The position numbers and the translations under genes were made by a program. A stretch of 64,000 nucleotides of DNA from Variovorax sp. PMC12. GTDB lineage: Bacteria; Pseudomonadota; Gammaproteobacteria; Burkholderiales; Burkholderiaceae_C. Shown here piece after piece: positions 54,881-64,000 of this stretch (positions are counted from its first letter, which is position 1; every line of letters starts with the position of its first letter). The stretch covers positions 4,180,501 to 4,244,500 of the forward strand of contig NZ_CP027773.1 of the NCBI RefSeq assembly GCF_003019815.1, given 5' to 3'. The notes under the pieces are model-generated. The model worked only from the letters and a program-made list of their open reading frames with translations, made no database searches and was not told the origin of the DNA.

Positions 54881-55513
54881 ATGCCTTCCAAAACCCCACT
54901 TTCCGCCGGTCGCCGAATCCAGATGCGGCGCTCCGATGTCCACGGCAACGGCGTGTTCGCGGTGCAGGACCTGGCCGAAGGCGAAACGCTGATCGAATAC
55001 AAGGGCGAGATCATCAGCTGGAAGGAAGCGCTGCGCCGCCATCCGCACGACCCGGCCCAGCCCAACCACACCTTCTACTTCCACATCGACGACGGGCGTG
55101 TGATCGACGGCAACGTCAAGGGCAACGACGCGCGCTGGATCAACCACTCGTGCGAACCGAACTGCGAGGCGGACGAGGTCGATGGGCGCGTTTATATCAA
55201 GGCGCTGCGCAACATCGCTGCAGGCGAAGAGCTCAATTACGACTACGGCCTGATCATCGACGAGCCGTACACGCCGAAGCTTCTGTCCGAATTCCCTTGC
55301 TGGTGCGGCTCCGAGCAGTGCCGCGGCACGCTGCTGACGCCCAAGGATGAGGACGAAGAAAAGAAAAAGAAGAAGAAAGACAAAAAGAAAGCCGAGAAGA
55401 AGGCCGAGAAAAAAGAGGCCGAAAAGAAAGAAGCCAAGAAGGCCGAAAAGAAGGCCGGCAAGAAGGCTGAAAAGAAAAAATCCGCCAGGAAGGACAAGTC
55501 CGGGAAGGACTGA
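54881..55513 (+). CDS. SET-domain protein lysine methyltransferase with lysine-rich tail
   Basis: A 210-residue protein. The SET domain spans about 10-150: HGNGVFAVQDLAEGETLIEY, the catalytic core ARWINHSCEPNCEA (NHSCEPN at 88-94), GEELNYDYGL and post-SET-like PCWCGSEQCRG, with Zn-binding Cys. SET enzymes transfer methyl from SAM to lysine. The last 55 residues (156-210) are nearly all Lys, Glu, Ala and Asp (KKKAEKKAEKKEAEKKEAKK). Bacterial SET proteins exist in Chlamydia and Bacillus, and some methylate bacterial histone-like proteins. Divergent from the H1-like topoisomerase. Start ATG after a weak ribosome site. Confidence 0.88.
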   Translation: MPSKTPLSAGRRIQMRRSDVHGNGVFAVQDLAEGETLIEYKGEIISWKEALRRHPHDPAQPNHTFYFHIDDGRVIDGNVKGNDARWINHSCEPNCEADEVDGRVYIKALRNIAAGEELNYDYGLIIDEPYTPKLLSEFPCWCGSEQCRGTLLTPKDEDEEKKKKKKDKKKAEKKAEKKEAEKKEAKKAEKKAGKKAEKKKSARKDKSGKD

Positions 55514-55515
55514 AC

Positions 55516-56328
55516 ATGGGCAGCACCACCGCCGACTGGTTCGAAGACCGGATCGCCGCGGCGGTCGCCCCGCTGCTGCCCGGCTTCACCGTCGAGGCCG
55601 TGGCCGAGATCGATTCCACCAACACCGAGCTGATGCGCCGTGCGCGCGCCGGGCATGTCGAGCCCGTGCTGCTCGTGGCCGAGCACCAGACGGCAGGGCG
55701 CGGCCGGCTGGGCCGGCCCTGGCAGAGCGCACCGCGGCAGGAAGCCTCGGGCTCCCTGCTGTTCTCGCTGGGCCTGCCGCTGGCGCCCGCCGACTGGTCC
55801 GGCCTGTCGCTGGCCGTGGGTGTCAGCGTGGCCGAGAGCCTCGACCCCTCCGGCGCACACAAGGTCGGCCTCAAGTGGCCCAACGACGTGTGGGTCAACG
55901 ACAGCAAGCTGGTCGGCATCCTCATCGAGACCGCGCTGCCGTCCAGCGGCCGGCCCGATGCGTCGCGCTACCTCGTGATCGGCATCGGCGTGAACATCGG
56001 CGCGCGCGATGCCGACGGCATGCGCACCCCGCCGGCCTGGCTGCGCCAGTGGCGCCCCGATGCCAGCGCGCCCGAGGTGCTGGGCGAGCTGGCCCCGCCG
56101 CTCGTGCAGGCCGTGCTGGATTTCGAGGCGCGCGGCTTCGCGCCTTTCGCCGAACGCTTTGCCGCGCGCGACGTGCTGCGCGGCCGTGAAGTGGCGCTCA
56201 GCGACGGCACCACCGGCCTGTGCGAAGGCGTGGCCTGGGGCGGCGAGCTGCAGGTGCGCACCGACGCCGGGCTGCAGCTCATATCGAGCGACGAAGTGAG
56301 CGTGCGCCCTCGCGGCATGGCGTTCTGA
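55516..56328 (+). CDS. birA: Biotin-[acetyl-CoA-carboxylase] ligase
   Basis: A 270-residue biotin protein ligase. Seen: EIDSTNTELMRRARAG, the biotin loop AEHQTAGRGRLGRPWQSAPR, VGLKWPNDVWVNDSKLVGIL with the catalytic Lys, and the C-terminal cap domain (about 225-270; REVALSDGTTGL). There is no N-terminal DNA-binding domain, so it is monofunctional, unlike E. coli BirA. It starts two bases after the SET stop codon. Confidence 0.9.
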   Translation: MGSTTADWFEDRIAAAVAPLLPGFTVEAVAEIDSTNTELMRRARAGHVEPVLLVAEHQTAGRGRLGRPWQSAPRQEASGSLLFSLGLPLAPADWSGLSLAVGVSVAESLDPSGAHKVGLKWPNDVWVNDSKLVGILIETALPSSGRPDASRYLVIGIGVNIGARDADGMRTPPAWLRQWRPDASAPEVLGELAPPLVQAVLDFEARGFAPFAERFAARDVLRGREVALSDGTTGLCEGVAWGGELQVRTDAGLQLISSDEVSVRPRGMAF

Positions 56329-56341
56329 CCGGCCGATCCGC

Positions 56342-56584
56342 ATGAAGCTGCGTCTTCTGCTCGTCGTATTGCTGCTGGCCAACGCCGGCTACTTCCTCTG
56401 GGCGCGCGGCGATCTCGCCGGCTTCGGCCTGGCGCCGGCGGGGCTCAACGAGCGCGAGCCGCAGCGTCTCGCGCGGCAGATCCGGCCGGAGTGGCTGCAG
56501 ATCCGCAACGACGCGAAGCCTGCCGCGCCGGCTCCGGCTCCAACCCCGGCCCCCGCAGCTGCCGCGCCCGCGCCCTCCCCCTGA
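56342..56584 (+). CDS. Small membrane-anchored protein, Pro/Ala-rich tail
   Basis: An 80-residue protein with an N-terminal helix (about 3-21; RLLLVVLLLANAGYFLWARG), then NEREPQRLARQIRPEWLQI and a Pro/Ala tail. The membrane anchor plus REPQRLARQIRPE is typical of a small Burkholderiales protein found after birA, sometimes longer with a SPOR domain. Here it is short; no domain seen. It follows birA closely, so the operon SET-birA-this is likely. Confidence 0.65.
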   Translation: MKLRLLLVVLLLANAGYFLWARGDLAGFGLAPAGLNEREPQRLARQIRPEWLQIRNDAKPAAPAPAPTPAPAAAAPAPSP

Positions 56585-56593
56585 CCATCAGGC

Positions 56594-58036
56594 TCAAACG
56601 GGCGCCTCGGCCTCGAAGCGCACCGTGAAGAGCGCCCCCGGCGGATGCTTGCCGGGATGCGCATCCTCCAGCCTCACCTGCGCGCGGTGCTGGTTCGCGA
56701 TCTCGCGCACGATCGGCAGCCCCAGCCCGGAGCCATCGGCCTCGTTGCCGAGCACACGGTAGAAAGGCTCGAACACCAGCTCGCGGTCGGCCTCGGCGAT
56801 GCCGGGGCCGTTGTCCTCCACCTGCAGCAGCAGCACGTGGCCGAAAGGGTCGGCCAGCACGCGCACGGTGATCAGGCCCGGGCGCTCCGGCGTCGATGGC
56901 GTGTAGTTCAGCGCGTTGTCGACGAGGTTGCGCACCAGCTCCTTCAGCAGCGTCTGGTTGCCGTCGAACATCACGCCGGGCGCGCCCGCCTCGGCGCCGT
57001 CGTAGCCCAGGTCGATGCGCTTCTCGATGGCCCGCGGCACCGCCTCGCGCACCACCTCGATGGTGAGCCGCGCCAGGTCGCAGGGCTGGTGGTGCACGTT
57101 GGCGCTGTTGCCTTCGGCGCGCGCCAGCGACAGCAGCTGGTTCACCGTGTGCGTGGCGCGCTTGCTGGCGCGGCCGATCTGCTTGAGCGACTGCTTCAGC
57201 TCGTCGGCGTTGGCGCCTTCGCGCTGCGCCAGGTCGGCCTGCATGCGCAGGCCCGCCAGCGGCGTCTTGAGCTGGTGCGCCGCGTCGGCCAGAAAGCGCT
57301 TCTGCGTGCCGATGGAATCGTTGAGCTTGTCCAGCAGCTCGTTCACCGAAGACACCAGCGGCACCACTTCGAGCGGCACCGACGATTCGTCGAGCGGGCT
57401 CAGGTCGCCGGGGCGCCGTTCGCGGATGCGCGCCTCCACCACCGACAGCGGCTTGATGCCGCGCACCAGCGCCAGCCAGATCAGCAGCACCGCCAGCGGC
57501 AGGATCGCGAACTGCGGCAGCAGCACGCCCTTGATGATCTCGGCCGCCAGCACCGACTGCTTCTCGCGCGTCTCGGCCAGCTGCAGCAGCGAGGGCGGCA
57601 CGTCGTCGCTGCCGCTGGCCAGCCACATCGAGGCCACGCGCACCGGCTGGCCGTGCACGTCGCTGTTGTGCAGGAACACCTGGTTGGGCGGCAGCGGCTC
57701 GTCGAGGCCGGGCTGGGGAATGTCGCGCTCGCCGCTCAGCAGCGTGCCGTGGCCGTCGAGCAGTTGGTAGTAGACGTGGCCGGCGTCGTCGGCCCGCAGG
57801 ATCTCGCGCGCCGACTGCGAGAGCACGAACTGCGTGTGCCCTTCCTTCACCGTCACCAGTTCGGCCAGCGCCTTCACGTTGTGCTCGAGCGCGCGGTCGA
57901 AGGGCGCGTTGGCGATGCCCTGCGCCACCAGCCAGGTGACGCCGATGCTCACCGGCACCAGCAGCAGCAGCGGCGTGAGCATCCAGTCGAGGATCTCGCC
58001 GAACAGCGAGCGCTGCGCGCGCTGGAAAAGCTTCAC
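56594..58036 (-). CDS. tctE: Sensor histidine kinase, TctE-like
   Basis: A 480-residue inner-membrane kinase. Two transmembrane segments (about 20-38 and 172-192) flank a periplasmic sensor region; a HAMP-type linker follows. The H-box is FLADAAHQLKTPLAGLR (phospho-His near 252), N-box LVDNALNYTPS, and GLGLPIVREIANQH at the C-terminus. The layout and the partner regulator match TctE, which senses tricarboxylates and controls a tctCBA transporter. The receptors in this window are possible targets, but no tct operon is adjacent. Confidence 0.86.
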   Translation of the reverse strand: MKLFQRAQRSLFGEILDWMLTPLLLLVPVSIGVTWLVAQGIANAPFDRALEHNVKALAELVTVKEGHTQFVLSQSAREILRADDAGHVYYQLLDGHGTLLSGERDIPQPGLDEPLPPNQVFLHNSDVHGQPVRVASMWLASGSDDVPPSLLQLAETREKQSVLAAEIIKGVLLPQFAILPLAVLLIWLALVRGIKPLSVVEARIRERRPGDLSPLDESSVPLEVVPLVSSVNELLDKLNDSIGTQKRFLADAAHQLKTPLAGLRMQADLAQREGANADELKQSLKQIGRASKRATHTVNQLLSLARAEGNSANVHHQPCDLARLTIEVVREAVPRAIEKRIDLGYDGAEAGAPGVMFDGNQTLLKELVRNLVDNALNYTPSTPERPGLITVRVLADPFGHVLLLQVEDNGPGIAEADRELVFEPFYRVLGNEADGSGLGLPIVREIANQHRAQVRLEDAHPGKHPPGALFTVRFEAEAPV

Positions 58037-58073
58037 CGGGCTCGCTCCCAGGCTTCGCGCATGAAAAGGGGCA

Positions 58074-58748
<675 letters not shown>

Positions 58749-58820
58749 ATGCGCCACCTCCGGCCTGTTTGGGTGTCGGGCGCCCGGCGGCGCCGTCGAC
58801 GTTTGTCTCTGCCTCGAAGT

Positions 58821-59306
58821 CTAGCCCGCTGTATAGGCTTCCAGTCCGATGGTTACCACGGTGGCGATGTCGTCGCCCACGCTGCTGCGGAACTCGCGCT
58901 CGGCCTGCGTCACCGCGCCGTGGAAGGCGTCGAGCCAGGCCAGCCCGTCGGCCGTGAACAGCACGCGCCGGGCCCGCGCGTCGAGCGGATCGGGGCCGCG
59001 CGTGACCAGGCCCCAGGCCTCGCACTGGTCCACCAGGGCGCCCATCGCCTGCTTGGTCATGCCGGCGCGCTCGGCCAGCTCGGTGAGGCGCGAGCCCTCG
59101 CGCGCCAGGTGCCGGGTGATGTGGATGTGCGCCGCGCTCACCTGCGCGCGCGCCGCGAGGTTCGACAACGCCAGCGGCACGTCGACGTCGTGCGCCATCA
59201 GCTCCAGCACGCGCTCGTCGAAACGGCGCATGGCGTGGCCCAGCAGGCGGCCCAGGTGGGTCTGCCGCCAGGCGTCGGGATCGGTCGGAAAGGCGGTTTC
59301 GCTCAT
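58821..59306 (-). CDS. MarR-family regulator
   Basis: A 161-residue winged helix-turn-helix regulator: HLGRLLGHAMRRFDERVLEL at the N-terminus, HITRHLAREGSRLTELAERA and AGMTKQAMGALVDQCEAWGL in the DNA-binding part, and DARARRVLFTADGLAW in the wing. MarR proteins respond to phenolic or oxidative compounds. No divergent target other than recA is adjacent (145 bp away), so its target is unclear. Confidence 0.85.
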   Translation of the reverse strand: MSETAFPTDPDAWRQTHLGRLLGHAMRRFDERVLELMAHDVDVPLALSNLAARAQVSAAHIHITRHLAREGSRLTELAERAGMTKQAMGALVDQCEAWGLVTRGPDPLDARARRVLFTADGLAWLDAFHGAVTQAEREFRSSVGDDIATVVTIGLEAYTAG

Positions 59307-59371
59307 GCGCCGAATGGTAAAGCAAACTGACCAAAAAACAGGTTTACGCAGCGGCATCAGCCCCTACACTA

Positions 59372-59387
59372 CTGTTCAAGCATCCAG
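59372..59387 (+). promoter_or_regulatory. LexA (SOS) box upstream of recA
   Basis: CTGTTCAAGCATCCAG fits CTGT-N8-ACAG with one mismatch in the right arm (CCAG). It lies 63 bp before the recA start, where LexA represses recA in many proteobacteria. Confidence 0.65.
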
Positions 59388-59450
59388 CCTGTGGTTAAAA
59401 GCAGATGGGTGAAACCAGACACAAACCGTTGATATTCAAGGAGTTTCCAC

Positions 59451-60557
<1,107 letters not shown>

Positions 60558-60568
60558 CAAGCCCCCGA

Positions 60569-60592
60569 GCGCGGTCCCCTGCCGGGCCGCGC
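60569..60592 (+). terminator. Hairpin between recA and recX
   Basis: GCGCGG / CCGCGC arms around TCCCCTGCCGGG, 11 bp after the recA stop. No U-run follows. It could reduce recX expression relative to recA, as the recA-recX terminator does in E. coli. Confidence 0.4.
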
Positions 60593-60605
60593 GAGCGGTT
60601 CCCGC

Positions 60606-61067
60606 ATGGCATTCGACGCCCCGTCCCTCAAAGGCCGCGCACTGCGCCTGCTGAGCCAGCGCGAGCATTCGCGCCTGGAGCTGGAGCGCAAGCTCGCCAA
60701 GCATGAAGAAGAGCCCGGCACGCTGGCCAAGGCGCTCGACGAGCTGGCCGCCAAGGACTTCATCAGCGAGCCGCGCGTGGTGGCCTCGGTGCTCAACCAG
60801 CGCGCGGCCCGCTCCGGCGCGCTGCGGGTGAAGCAGGAACTGCAGGCCAAGGGCATCGCGCCCGAGGCCATCGCCGAAGCGGTGGCCGGCCTGCAGGAAA
60901 CCGAGGTGGAGCGCGCCACCGCCCTCTGGCGCCGCCGCTTCGACGCCGCGCCCGCCGACGCGAAGGAACGGGCCAAGCAGATGCGATTCCTGATGGCGCG
61001 CGGTTTCTCGGGCGCCGTCGTGTCCAAGGTACTCAGGAGCGACTTCGATGAAATCGACGACGAATGA
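60606..61067 (+). CDS. recX: Regulatory protein RecX
   Basis: A 153-residue all-helical regulator that binds RecA filaments and limits their activity. Seen: LKGRALRLLSQREHSRLELERKLAKHE, LDELAAKDFISEPRVVASVLNQRAARSG, the repeated three-helix pattern and KQMRFLMARGFSGAVVSKVL at the C-terminus. It is in the usual place after recA. Its 3' end overlaps the next gene by 20 bp. Confidence 0.93.
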   Translation: MAFDAPSLKGRALRLLSQREHSRLELERKLAKHEEEPGTLAKALDELAAKDFISEPRVVASVLNQRAARSGALRVKQELQAKGIAPEAIAEAVAGLQETEVERATALWRRRFDAAPADAKERAKQMRFLMARGFSGAVVSKVLRSDFDEIDDE

Positions 61068-61482
61068 AGGCAGTGCTGCCGTCCAGTCCCGCGTCATCAC
61101 GCAGCGCGTGGCCTGCGAATGGCGCCGCGCCTACGTGCTGGCTGCCGATCCGAAGCGCCTGCCCGACTGGGCCAGCGGCCTTGCGAAGAGCGCGCTGGTG
61201 CCGCACGGCGACCACTGGATCGTGCGCACGCCCGAGAGCGGCGACGCCCGCATGCGCTTCGCACCGCGCAACGACTTCGGCGTGCTCGACCACTGGGTCG
61301 CGCCCGAAGGCGTGCCCGAGGTCTACCTGCCCTTTCGCGTGATCGGCGTCGGGCCCGACGCCTGCGAGCTGCAGTTCACGCTGCTGCGACAGCCGCACAT
61401 GGACGATGCGGCCTTCGAGCGCGACGCCGGCTGGATCGCGCGCGACCTGCAGTCGCTGCGCAGCCTGATCGAAGCCGACTGA
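61048..61482 (+). CDS. SRPBCC-fold protein (polyketide cyclase/START-like)
   Basis: A 144-residue protein with a helix-grip fold pattern: EWRRAYVLAADPKRLPDWASGL (typical of the first helix), HWIVRTPESGDARMRFAPRN and DHWVAPEGVPEVYLPFRVIG. The C-terminal helix ends DLQSLRSLIEAD, common in polyketide-cyclase-like lipid or ligand-binding proteins. Its start lies within the last codons of recX (20-bp overlap). The function is unknown. Confidence 0.72.
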   Translation: MKSTTNEGSAAVQSRVITQRVACEWRRAYVLAADPKRLPDWASGLAKSALVPHGDHWIVRTPESGDARMRFAPRNDFGVLDHWVAPEGVPEVYLPFRVIGVGPDACELQFTLLRQPHMDDAAFERDAGWIARDLQSLRSLIEAD

Positions 61483-61491
61483 CCGGCCGGC

Positions 61492-62601
61492 TCAGCCGCG
61501 CAGCACCAGCGGCGTGAACTTGCGCCGCGCCTTCAACTGGTCGGCGTCCCACTCGATGCCCAGCCCGGGCGTTTCCGGCGCCACCGCATGTCCGTCCTCG
61601 ATGCGCAGGCGGCTTGTCGTCAGGTCGTCGAGCTGCGGGATGTATTCGACCCAGCGCGCATTCGGCACGGCGGCGCACAGGCTCACGTGCAGCTCCATCA
61701 GGAAGTGCGGGCACATCGCGATGTTGTGCGCCTCCGCGAGGTGCGCGATCTTCAGCCACGGCGTGATGCCGCCCACCCGCGCCACGTCGGCCTGAACGAT
61801 GGAGCAGGCGCCCTGCTGGATGTATTCCGCGAACTGCGACGGGTGGTACATCGATTCGCCCACCGCGATCGGCACCGAGGTGCTGGCCAGCAGCTGCGCA
61901 TGCGCGCGCACATGCTCGGCCGGCATCGGCTCCTCGAACCACGCGAGGTCGAGCGGCGCGTACTGGCGCGCACGGCGGATGGCCTCGGCCACGGTGAAGC
62001 TCTGGTTGGCATCCACCATCAGCTCGAAATCCGCGCCGACCGCTTCGCGCACGGCCGACAGGCGCGCGATGTCCTGCGCCACATGCGGCTTGCCGACCTT
62101 GATCTTCGCGCCCAGGAAGCCGTCGGCCCTGGCGGCCAGTGTCTGCTCCACCAGCTGCGCGGGCTCGATGTGAAGCCAGCCGCCTTCGGTGGTGTAGACC
62201 GGCACGCGCTGCTGCGCGCCGCCGGCCAGCTTCCACAGCGGCAAGCCTGCCGCCCGCGCGTTGCGGTCCCACAGCGCGGTGTCGATCGCCGCCAGCGACA
62301 GGCTGGTGATCGCGCCCACGGCGGTGGCGTGCGTGTGGAAAAACAGGTCGCGCCAGATGGCCTCGTACTGCTGCGGGTCGCGCCCGATCAGCCGCGGCGC
62401 CAGGTGGTCGTTCAGCAGCGCCACGATGGACGAGCCGCCCGTGCCGATGGTGTACGTGTAGCCGGTGCCCGACGAGCCGTCGTCGCAGCGCACCGTGACC
62501 ATCACGGTTTCCTGCGTCACGAAGGACTGGATGGCGTCGGTGCGCCTGACCTTCGGCGCGATGTCGATCTGCGCGATCTCGACCTGGTCGATCTTCGCCA
62601 T
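61492..62601 (-). CDS. Enolase-superfamily enzyme, mandelate racemase subgroup
   Basis: A 369-residue MR/MLE-type enzyme. The metal ligands and catalytic residues follow the mandelate racemase pattern: Lys in GAKIKVGK (KxK), Asp in LMVDANQS, Glu in WFEEPMP, Glu in AVGESMYHP, the Asp of VQADVARVGG and the His in CPHFLMELH. It has both the KxK and His-Asp bases, so it can be a racemase or an acid-sugar dehydratase. The substrate is not given by sequence. It is six bases downstream of the ABC transporter receptor gene, which may supply its substrate. Confidence 0.85.
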   Translation of the reverse strand: MAKIDQVEIAQIDIAPKVRRTDAIQSFVTQETVMVTVRCDDGSSGTGYTYTIGTGGSSIVALLNDHLAPRLIGRDPQQYEAIWRDLFFHTHATAVGAITSLSLAAIDTALWDRNARAAGLPLWKLAGGAQQRVPVYTTEGGWLHIEPAQLVEQTLAARADGFLGAKIKVGKPHVAQDIARLSAVREAVGADFELMVDANQSFTVAEAIRRARQYAPLDLAWFEEPMPAEHVRAHAQLLASTSVPIAVGESMYHPSQFAEYIQQGACSIVQADVARVGGITPWLKIAHLAEAHNIAMCPHFLMELHVSLCAAVPNARWVEYIPQLDDLTTSRLRIEDGHAVAPETPGLGIEWDADQLKARRKFTPLVLRG

Positions 62602-62606
62602 CGCGA

Positions 62607-63428
62607 TCAGCCTGCGTTGCGCGTCACGTCGGCCGGCAGGTCGGCGCCGTGGAACTTCTTGTAGATGGTGTTGAGCTCGCCGCTCTTGAGCTGCGCCTTC
62701 ACGAACTCGTCGAGCCTGGCCTTCAGGCGCGGTTCGTTCTTGCGCATGCCGATGGCCATCATGTTGACCTTCATGGTGAACTTGGGCTCCATCTGCTTGG
62801 CCGGGTTCTTGTCGTTGATGGTCTTCAGCAGCGGCGGCGCGGTGGCGAAGATGTCGGCCTGCCCGCTCACCACGGCGGTGATGGAGGTGGCGTCGTCGTC
62901 GAAGCGAACGATCTGCGCGCCGGCCGGCAGGATCTTCGTCACTTCCTGGTCGTTGGTGGTGCCGCGCGTGGCGATCACTTTCTTGCCCGCGAGGTCCGCC
63001 GGGCCGGTGATGTTCATGCTCTTGGGCGCGCCCACCACGGCCAGGATGGCGGCGTAGGGCACCGAGAAGTCGACCACCTTCTCGCGCTCGGGCGTGACCG
63101 ACATGCTGGAGATCACGATGTCCGCCTTGTCGGTCTGCAGGAACGGAATGCGGTTGGCGCCGGTGGTCGGCACGATCTCCAGTTCCAGGCCCAGGCTCTT
63201 GGCCAGCAGGCGCGCGGTTTCCACGTCGGAGCCGGTGGCGTTGAGCTTTTCGTCCTTCAGGCCATAGGGCGGCACGGCCAGGTCGATGGCCACGCGGATC
63301 TTCTTGGCGGCCGTGATGGTGTCGAGCTGGTCGGCATGCGCCGCGCCGCCCGCGAAGGCGAGCGGCAGTGCCAGTGCGAGCGTGGAAAGCAGTGCGCCGC
63401 GGCGCCGGGCGAGGAAAGAGCGGGTCAT
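62607..63428 (-). CDS. Amino-acid ABC transporter substrate-binding protein (family 3)
   Basis: A 273-residue periplasmic receptor with signal peptide MTRSFLARRRGALLSTLALA (cleavage near AHADQ). Type II fold with LAVPPYGLKDEKLNATG, RTTN-like ATRGTTNDQEVTK and MSVTPEREKVVDFSVPY. The SBP_bac_3 pattern fits polar or acidic amino acids. AGGAGA precedes the ATG. It is in an operon with the ATP-binding gene (50 bp upstream of it) and the enolase-superfamily gene. Confidence 0.88.
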   Translation of the reverse strand: MTRSFLARRRGALLSTLALALPLAFAGGAAHADQLDTITAAKKIRVAIDLAVPPYGLKDEKLNATGSDVETARLLAKSLGLELEIVPTTGANRIPFLQTDKADIVISSMSVTPEREKVVDFSVPYAAILAVVGAPKSMNITGPADLAGKKVIATRGTTNDQEVTKILPAGAQIVRFDDDATSITAVVSGQADIFATAPPLLKTINDKNPAKQMEPKFTMKVNMMAIGMRKNEPRLKARLDEFVKAQLKSGELNTIYKKFHGADLPADVTRNAG

Positions 63429-63478
63429 CGATGGTCTCCTGGAGTTGTTGATGAAAGCGGGTGTCGGTGGCGCGCGGC

Positions 63479-64000
63479 TCAAAGCCCGGTGCCGATGAAC
63501 TGGCGCAGCTCGGGCGTCTGCGGATTGCCGAGGATGCTGGCGTCGCCCTCCTCCCACACCAGCCCCTGGTGCATGTAGATGACCTTGTCGGCCACGCCGC
63601 GCGCGAAGGCCATCTCGTGCGTGACGAGGATCATGGTCATGCCTTCGGAGGCGAGCTTCTCCATCACCTTGAGCACTTCGCCGGTGAGCTGCGGGTCGAG
63701 CGCGGAGGTGACTTCGTCGAACAGCATGAGCTGCGGCTTCATCGCGAGCGAGCGCGCGATGGCCACGCGCTGCTGCTGGCCGCCGGAGAGCTGCTCGGGG
63801 TAGGCATCGGCCTTCTCGGCCAGGCCCACGCGCTCGAGCACTTCCATGGCGATGGCGCCGGCTTCCGAGCCGCTCATCTTCTTCACCGACTGCGGCGCGA
63901 GCGTGATGTTCTGCTTGACCGTGAGGTGCGGGAACAGGTTGTAGCTCTGGAACACGATCCCCACGTCCTTGCGCAGCGCGCGCAGGTTCAGGGCGGGGTC
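63479..64000 (-). CDS. Amino-acid ABC transporter ATP-binding protein, partial (GlnQ-type)
   Basis: The C-terminal 173 residues of an ATPase; the gene continues past the window end, so Walker A is not seen. Present: Q-loop VFQSYNLFPHLTVKQNITLA, signature LSGGQQQRVAIARSL, Walker B LMLFDEVTSALDPQ and switch His in ILVTHEMAFARGV. It is the GlnQ/HisP type. Permease genes must lie outside the window. Confidence 0.93.
   Translation of the reverse strand, partial: DPALNLRALRKDVGIVFQSYNLFPHLTVKQNITLAPQSVKKMSGSEAGAIAMEVLERVGLAEKADAYPEQLSGGQQQRVAIARSLAMKPQLMLFDEVTSALDPQLTGEVLKVMEKLASEGMTMILVTHEMAFARGVADKVIYMHQGLVWEEGDASILGNPQTPELRQFIGTGL

Noticed and set aside
56342..56584. A SPOR-domain protein after birA
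   Set aside because: The gene ends in a Pro/Ala tail after 80 residues; no SPOR repeat is visible.

Overview
The window is a chromosomal segment of a high-GC Gram-negative bacterium, almost certainly a betaproteobacterium of the order Burkholderiales, family Comamonadaceae. A Variovorax-like organism fits best. Reasons: five single-gene periplasmic receptors of the Bug/TctC type, many LysR regulators each paired with a divergent metabolic gene, a DNA topoisomerase III with a C-terminal SWIB domain, and a GC-rich intergenic repeat of a kind I associate with this family. The species call is inference. I see no rRNA, tRNA, insertion sequence, phage gene or CRISPR array.

Layout. 0-0.7 kb: end of a PepSY/DUF3325 iron-uptake-type operon. 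0.7-3.2 kb (minus): speD-murU-pepP, joined by stop/start overlaps. 3.3-6.5 kb: transketolase and GAPDH, closed by a strong terminator. 6.6-13.6 kb: small oxygenase-like protein, NRAMP metal transporter, a LysR gene divergent from a tartrate/D-malate dehydrogenase plus Bug receptor, YciI protein, pirin and a VOC protein. 13.8-16.6 kb: CYTH-CHAD protein, a membrane protein and SlyD. 16.6-19.1 kb: LysR divergent from an FMN reductase-pirin operon. 19.2-21.4 kb: M20 amidohydrolase plus Bug receptor. 21.4-23.3 kb: hipBA toxin-antitoxin locus. 23.3-26.3 kb (minus): acetoacetyl-CoA synthetase plus Bug receptor. 26.4-28.1 kb: Crp/Fnr regulator and a glycine-zipper protein. 28.2-34.6 kb: hydroxyproline catabolic operon (deaminase, receptor, epimerase, three-subunit oxidase, GntR regulator).

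34.6-37.4 kb: tautomerase, DMT exporter, divergent LysR and two small proteins. 37.4-38.9 kb: MATE exporter. 38.8-41.2 kb (minus): a cold-shock-like group (small protein, IF-1, DbpA helicase) behind a long leader. 41.3-44.1 kb: MFS exporter divergent from a MocR regulator. 44.2-49.7 kb: catalase-like protein, sugar isomerase-like protein, glutamine amidotransferase, a small lipoprotein next to gene debris, N-formylglutamate hydrolase and a Bug receptor. 49.8-51.7 kb: LysR and the fifth Bug receptor. 51.7-56.6 kb: topoisomerase III-SWIB divergent from a SET-domain methyltransferase, followed by birA and a small membrane protein. 56.6-59.3 kb (minus): TctE/TctD-type two-component system and a MarR regulator. 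59.4-61.5 kb: recA-recX and an SRPBCC protein. 61.5-64 kb (minus): enolase-superfamily enzyme and an amino-acid ABC transporter cut by the window edge.

Most of the region is uptake and breakdown of organic acids and amino acids. The most unusual part is at 51.7-55.5 kb: a topoisomerase carrying an alanine/lysine-rich histone H1-like linker and a SWIB domain lies back to back with a SET lysine methyltransferase that has its own lysine-rich tail. The intergenic region holds a repeat element and a 35-nt alternating purine-pyrimidine tract. It looks like a small eukaryote-like chromatin module in a bacterium.
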